The notes below the pieces were generated by a model. That model was not told the DNA's origin and searched no databases. It saw nothing but the letters and a program-made list of their open reading frames with translations. Both the position numbers and the translations under genes were made by a program. From an uncultured Bariatricus sp. (GTDB taxonomy: Bacteria; Bacillota; Clostridia; Lachnospirales; Lachnospiraceae), in the NCBI GenBank assembly GCA_934320645.1, contig CAKRFP010000056.1:1-9188 (forward strand): 9,188 nucleotides of DNA. The letters run 5' to 3'. Shown piece after piece: positions 6,624-9,188 of this stretch; the stretch's first letter is position 1; each line of letters opens with the position of its first letter.

Positions 6624-7772
6624 ATGGAATTAGTAAAAGAGCTGCCGGAGATTTTTGAAGAATTTGCAGAGCAGAGACAGAGATCTTTCCTGGTAATGAA
6701 AGAAGTAAAGGACAAAGGAATTCCGGTTGTAGGTGCGTACTGTACCTACTTCCCACAGGAAATCGCAATGGCTATGGGAGCAGTTACCGTAGGACTCTGC
6801 TCTACATCCGATGAAACGATCCCAATCGCAGAAAAGGATCTGCCGAAGAATCTGTGCCCGATGGTAAAGGCAAGTTACGGTTTTGCCGTATCTGACAAAT
6901 GTCCATTCTTCTATTTCTCAGACGTGGTAGTCGGAGAGACAACCTGCGATGGAAAGAAAAAGATGTACGAACTGATGAAAGAATTCAAAAATGTCTATAT
7001 CATGGAGCTTCCAAACTCACAGAGAGAAGATTCCCTGGAACTGTGGACAAAAGAAATCATCCGTTTCAAAGAATATCTGGAAAAGACATTTAACGTAGAG
7101 ATCACAGAAGAAAAAGTGCGCCATGCGGTTCATGTATCCAACCAGGGACGTATCGCACTGAAAAAATTCTACGAAGTTATGAAAAATGATCCGGCTCCGA
7201 TGAATGGTTCCCAGCTGTTCGGTGTCCTTTACGGAAGCCAGTTCAAGTTCGATAAAGAAAAGATGCCGGCTGAAATTGACGCTCTTCGCGAAAAGGTAAT
7301 GAAGGAATACGAAGAGGGTGAAAAACCGGAGAGAAAGAAACGTATCCTTTTAACCGGATGTCCAAGCAGCGGTGCGCCGATGAAAGTCGTAAAAGCCATC
7401 GAGGCAAACGGCGGAAATGTTGTAGTTTATGAGAACTGTGGCGGAGCAAAATCCGTTGACCGCCTGATCGATGAGGATGCAGAGGATATCTACAAAGCAA
7501 TCGCAGAGAGATACCTTGCAATCGGATGTTCCGTTATGACACCAGATAATAACCGTATTGAACTGATGGGACGGCTTCTTGAAGAATATGAGATCGAAGG
7601 TGTGGTAGAAATGACACTTCAGGCATGTCATACCTACAATATCGAAGCAAAGAGCATTGAAAAATTTGTAAAATCCAAAGGACTTCCGTATATCCATGTA
7701 GAGACCGATTACTCTCAGGCAGATATCGGACAGCTGGATACACGAATTGCTGCATTTTTGGAGATGATCTAA
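6624..7772 (+). CDS. 2-hydroxyacyl-CoA dehydratase superfamily protein, HgdB/YjiM type (putative double-cubane-cluster protein)
   Basis: This 382-residue protein belongs to the family of 2-hydroxyacyl-CoA dehydratase D components (HgdB/FldBC, COG1775) and is closest in layout to E. coli YjiM and the double-cubane-cluster protein type. Family blocks are seen at VVGAYCTYFPQEIAMAMGA (35-53), DKCPFFY (91-97), VVGETTCDGKKKMYE (102-116) and the C-terminal half with LLTGCPSSG (242-250). Cysteines are at 40, 59, 78, 93, 108, 246, 272, 302 and 335, enough for the six ligands expected of an [8Fe-9S] double cubane. True dehydratases need two different subunits plus an ATP-dependent activator; no second subunit and no activator gene is in this window, which fits the homodimeric YjiM-like group better. 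That group carries out low-potential reductions, but its natural substrate is generally unknown. The gene is 29 nt after the PLP enzyme and probably co-transcribed. No clear terminator follows. Confidence 0.88.
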   Translation: MELVKELPEIFEEFAEQRQRSFLVMKEVKDKGIPVVGAYCTYFPQEIAMAMGAVTVGLCSTSDETIPIAEKDLPKNLCPMVKASYGFAVSDKCPFFYFSDVVVGETTCDGKKKMYELMKEFKNVYIMELPNSQREDSLELWTKEIIRFKEYLEKTFNVEITEEKVRHAVHVSNQGRIALKKFYEVMKNDPAPMNGSQLFGVLYGSQFKFDKEKMPAEIDALREKVMKEYEEGEKPERKKRILLTGCPSSGAPMKVVKAIEANGGNVVVYENCGGAKSVDRLIDEDAEDIYKAIAERYLAIGCSVMTPDNNRIELMGRLLEEYEIEGVVEMTLQACHTYNIEAKSIEKFVKSKGLPYIHVETDYSQADIGQLDTRIAAFLEMI

Positions 7773-7892
7773 GTTTCAGGTTGCAACACAGTAAATCGAA
7801 AAGGATGAATCGGATATGCGAAAGATTCAGACCATGCAGGATGGAAAAATCAGGACATTCCCAAAAAGGGCATGGGATTCTGGCGGATTCAT
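7773..7892. other. Non-coding spacer after the HgdB/YjiM-like gene
   Basis: Only a short 6-bp inverted repeat, TGAATC (7806-7811) and GATTCA (7824-7829), is seen, without a T-run. Short frames starting at 7805 and near 7815 have no well-placed ribosome site. I see no convincing terminator or gene here, so the upstream operon may read through or end by another means. Confidence 0.5.
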
Positions 7893-7900
7893 GTTATAAT
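7893..7900 (+). promoter_or_regulatory. Extended -10 promoter for the C_GCAxxG_C_C gene
   Basis: TGTTATAAT spans 7892-7900: a perfect TATAAT (7895-7900) with the TG of an extended -10 one base upstream. No good -35 is found at 16-18 nt spacing, as is usual for extended -10 promoters. Transcription would begin near 7907, giving a leader of roughly 145 nt before the ATG at 8053. Confidence 0.65.
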
Positions 7901-7913
7901 AGGGATTAACAGG

Positions 7914-7941
7914 CAGGGAACAGGCATCAGTCTGTTCCCTG
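7914..7941 (+). promoter_or_regulatory. Leader RNA hairpin upstream of the C_GCAxxG_C_C gene
   Basis: CAGGGAACAG (7914-7923) and CTGTTCCCTG (7932-7941) form a perfect 10-bp stem around an 8-nt loop. It lies immediately after the expected transcription start, so it would form the very 5' end of the mRNA. No T-run follows, which argues against a terminator. A 5' stability hairpin or a protein/ligand-responsive leader is possible; the sequence alone does not decide. Confidence 0.6.
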
Positions 7942-8052
7942 TGTATGTTTACAGGTATATGGAGGATATGCCAGCATTTTTTCAGAGAGCAGCTAAGTTT
8001 GGGATGAAACCTCTGAAAAAAGTTTACTATGTTAAAAAGAGAGGTATAAAAA

Positions 8053-8445
8053 ATGACAATCGAAGAACGCGCAGCAAAAGCTGCAGAGATGAAAGCTGCC
8101 GGAGCATGCAATTGTTCCCAGGCAGTGGTAAAAGTATTTGAAGACAAACTCCCATTAGACGATGAGACACTGATGAAGCTGACAGCAGGTTACGCTGCCG
8201 GAATGGGATGTCTGGAAGCAACCTGTGGCGCACTCGTTGGTGCCGTGATGACCGCCGGAATCCTGACAGACGGAACGGGAACACCTCGCTATTCCAAAGA
8301 AATCCTTGCGAAGTTCCAGGAAAAATGCGGTGCAACGATCTGTAAGGAATTAAAAGGTGTCGGCACAGGAAAAGTCCTCTGTGAATGTCCGGAATGCGTA
8401 AGAAATGCAGTACTTGCACTTGGAGAAGTGATGGGGATTGAATAA
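8053..8445 (+). CDS. C_GCAxxG_C_C family putative redox protein
   Basis: This 130-residue protein matches the C_GCAxxG_C_C family (small, cysteine-rich, putative redox-active proteins, common in anaerobes; biochemical role not established). The N-terminal helix is followed by CNCSQAV (19-25), then the glycine/alanine-rich core AAGMGCLEATCGALVGA (48-64), which carries the name-giving C...CGAxxG pattern, then KCGATICKEL (91-100) and C-E-CPEC (110-115). Nine cysteines are present at 19, 21, 53, 58, 92, 97, 110, 112 and 115. There is no signal peptide, so it is probably cytosolic. GAGGT (8041-8045) lies 7 nt before the start. It has its own promoter but follows an iron-sulfur enzyme gene, so a role in electron or metal handling for that enzyme is conceivable but unproven. 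Confidence 0.88.
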   Translation: MTIEERAAKAAEMKAAGACNCSQAVVKVFEDKLPLDDETLMKLTAGYAAGMGCLEATCGALVGAVMTAGILTDGTGTPRYSKEILAKFQEKCGATICKELKGVGTGKVLCECPECVRNAVLALGEVMGIE

Positions 8446-8464
8446 AATGAAACGAACTCGAAGC

Positions 8465-8533
8465 AATTACGTTACAGTAAGCATTAAAAATACAATAGTT
8501 TAATGATTGAGCGTAATTATTTATCGTTTTTTT
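8465..8533 (+). terminator. AT-rich nested inverted repeat with T-run (possible weak terminator)
   Basis: AATTACG (8465-8471) pairs with CGTAATT (8512-8518), and inside it CATTAAA (8482-8488) pairs with TTTAATG (8499-8505). Seven thymines follow at 8527-8533. The stems are AT-rich and the T-run is 8 nt away from the outer stem, so this would be a poor intrinsic terminator for the preceding gene; it is the only candidate in this gap. Confidence 0.3.
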
Positions 8534-8549
8534 GTAAAAAATCATTAAA
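8499..8549. repeat. 10-bp inverted repeat upstream of the Spo0A-like gene
   Basis: TTTAATGATT (8499-8508) and AATCATTAAA (8540-8549) are perfect reverse complements 31 nt apart. The left arm can alternatively pair with CATTAAA at 8482-8488. The repeat lies just upstream of the predicted promoter of the Spo0A-like gene and could be an operator with two half-sites, or part of alternative RNA structures. Confidence 0.5.
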
Positions 8550-8575
8550 TAATAGTGAAAAATACTCCGGATACG

Positions 8576-8584
8576 TGCTACAAT
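8576..8584 (+). promoter_or_regulatory. Probable promoter of the Spo0A-like gene (extended -10)
   Basis: TGCTACAAT contains the -10 element TACAAT (8579-8584) with an upstream TG one base away. A weak -35 candidate, GTGAAA (8555-8560, 4 of 6 matches), lies 18 nt upstream. The start of transcription would be near 8591. An 8-bp inverted repeat, ACAATATA (8580-8587) with TATATTGT (8621-8628), overlaps the -10, which would suit repressor binding but may be chance in AT-rich DNA. Confidence 0.5.
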
Positions 8585-8652
8585 ATAGCATATAGAAGCT
8601 ATTAGATCGTTATAGATTATTATATTGTGCAACTTGTGAGGAGGAAAAGACG

Positions 8653-8991
8653 ATGAATGATACTGTAATGATTTTACGAAAATGCCATATTAACTCCAGG
8701 TATAAGGGATATTCGTATATTCCAGAGGCAGTCAGGATCATGGATCAATTTTCAAAAGACTGTAATCAGACAATACGCATGGCAAAAGATGTATATCCGG
8801 TTATTGCTGAAAAGTACGAAACGTCACCCGGGAATATTGAAGCTGCGATCAGGAGCACGATTGACCGGTGTTGGAGAAATAACCGAATGTACGTGCAAGA
8901 GATATTGGGATATCGGCCAATCAAATGTCCAAGTAATATTGAATTTCTGGATGCGATCGTATTTTATACCAATGCAGAATTAGAAGAATAA
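8653..8991 (+). CDS. Stand-alone Spo0A C-terminal-domain-like DNA-binding protein
   Basis: This 112-residue protein resembles the effector (DNA-binding) domain of the sporulation regulator Spo0A but has no phospho-receiver domain. The match, judged by eye from memory, runs over most of its length: YKGYSYIPEAVRIM (17-30) corresponds to the KGYLYLREAI region, VYPVIAEKYETSPGNIEAAIR (47-67) to LYPDIAKK...RVERAIR, then a helix with a conserved tryptophan (ID..W), LGYRPIKCPSNIEFL (85-99) to FGYT...KPTNSEFI. The helix-turn-helix around 50-74 should therefore bind DNA. It may compete with or mimic Spo0A, or regulate neighbours. AGGAGG (8639-8644) lies 8 nt before the ATG. The gene is monocistronic, with its own promoter and a strong terminator. 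Its targets are unknown. Confidence 0.85.
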   Translation: MNDTVMILRKCHINSRYKGYSYIPEAVRIMDQFSKDCNQTIRMAKDVYPVIAEKYETSPGNIEAAIRSTIDRCWRNNRMYVQEILGYRPIKCPSNIEFLDAIVFYTNAELEE

Positions 8992-8999
8992 GTGGATTG

Positions 9000-9030
9000 A
9001 ATAAGAGCGGGGTGCCCGCTCTTATTTTTT
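9000..9030 (+). terminator. Strong intrinsic terminator after the Spo0A-like gene
   Basis: AATAAGAGCGGG (9000-9011) and CCCGCTCTTATT (9015-9026) form a perfect 12-bp stem with a 3-nt loop, running into a T-run (9025-9030). It begins 8 nt after the stop codon. The upstream A-run is short, so it is best read as a terminator for the + strand. Confidence 0.92.
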
Positions 9031-9188
9031 CGGAGGAAAGGGAATTCCGAGAAAAAGAGAATTCTTATAAGATTACCGGTTGAGTAAAGGTGTGAGAAGC
9101 ATTGGATGGTTTAAAATGGAGTACAGTTTATAGTAGTGTATAGCGTGTACCAAGTTATAATTATGGGGTTGAAAATAACAGTATACAC
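9031..9188. other. Non-coding tail, no gene seen
   Basis: Two 8-bp palindromes, GGAATTCC (9041-9048) and AGAATTCT (9058-9065), lie close together. A TATAAT at 9156-9161 has no convincing -35 or extended -10 and can only be called promoter-like for something beyond the window. I see no coding sequence or RNA gene here. Confidence 0.5.

Noticed and set aside
6220..6768. Minus-strand open frame across the end of the PLP-enzyme gene and start of the HgdB-like gene
   Set aside because: It is antisense to two well-supported genes and has no family resemblance or ribosome site I can support.
7805..7909. Short 34-codon frame after the HgdB/YjiM-like gene
   Set aside because: The only ribosome-site-like sequence touches the ATG directly, and the frame ends within the predicted promoter; no family resemblance.
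7968..8147. Possible leader peptide starting at ATG 7968 after GGAGG
   Set aside because: The gap between GGAGG (7961-7965) and the ATG is only 2 nt, too short for normal initiation, and the frame runs into the real gene out of frame.
8027..8632. A long open frame on the minus strand (about 201 codons)
   Set aside because: It lies antisense to the C_GCAxxG_C_C gene, shows no recognisable family and is rich in residues typical of antisense readings (S, H, L, R). It runs across promoter-like AT-rich DNA.
1..9188. CRISPR array, tRNA, rRNA, insertion sequence or phage genes
   Set aside because: No regularly spaced direct repeats, cloverleaf-like sequence, transposase, integrase or phage-type product was seen on either strand.

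Overview
The window looks like chromosomal DNA of a low-to-moderate GC, anaerobic, Gram-positive Clostridia, most likely a gut Lachnospiraceae-type bacterium. The support is strong GGAGG-type ribosome sites, moderate AT richness, a peptide ABC transporter of clostridial style, a 2-hydroxyacyl-CoA dehydratase/double-cubane-cluster-type iron-sulfur protein, a C_GCAxxG_C_C cysteine-rich protein and a Spo0A-type DNA-binding domain. The species cannot be fixed from this sequence alone. All genes I can support lie on the + strand.

Region 1 (1-5342) is a peptide-type ABC importer. It has a 5'-truncated family 5 substrate-binding protein (1-1362), a hairpin-containing gap, two permeases (1463-2428 and 2418-3335) and two ATPases (3377-4381 and 4374-5342). 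Genes overlap or sit close together, so the four membrane/ATPase genes look like one translationally coupled operon. The hairpin after the binding-protein gene is placed to let the binding protein be made in excess.

Region 2 (5380-7772) follows without a visible terminator. It holds a MalY/PatB-type PLP enzyme (probable cysteine-S-conjugate or cystathionine beta-lyase) and a nine-cysteine HgdB/YjiM-like protein of the 2-hydroxyacyl-CoA dehydratase superfamily, without a partner subunit or activator ATPase in the window. The gaps of 37 and 29 nt fit read-through from the transporter. A working idea, purely inference, is that imported peptides or sulfur-containing conjugates are cleaved at a C-S bond and further handled by an iron-sulfur reductase.

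Region 3 (7773-9188) holds two separately expressed small genes. A C_GCAxxG_C_C putative redox protein (8053-8445) has its own extended -10 promoter and a leader hairpin with a perfect 10-bp stem. After an AT-rich gap with repeated CATTAAA elements comes a 112-aa protein (8653-8991) that resembles the Spo0A effector domain alone, without a receiver domain, and it ends in a strong intrinsic terminator (9000-9030). The last 158 bases contain no gene I can support.

The most unusual items are the stand-alone Spo0A-like DNA-binding protein with its structured upstream region, and the grouping of a C-S lyase-type enzyme and an orphan double-cubane-type protein behind a peptide importer.
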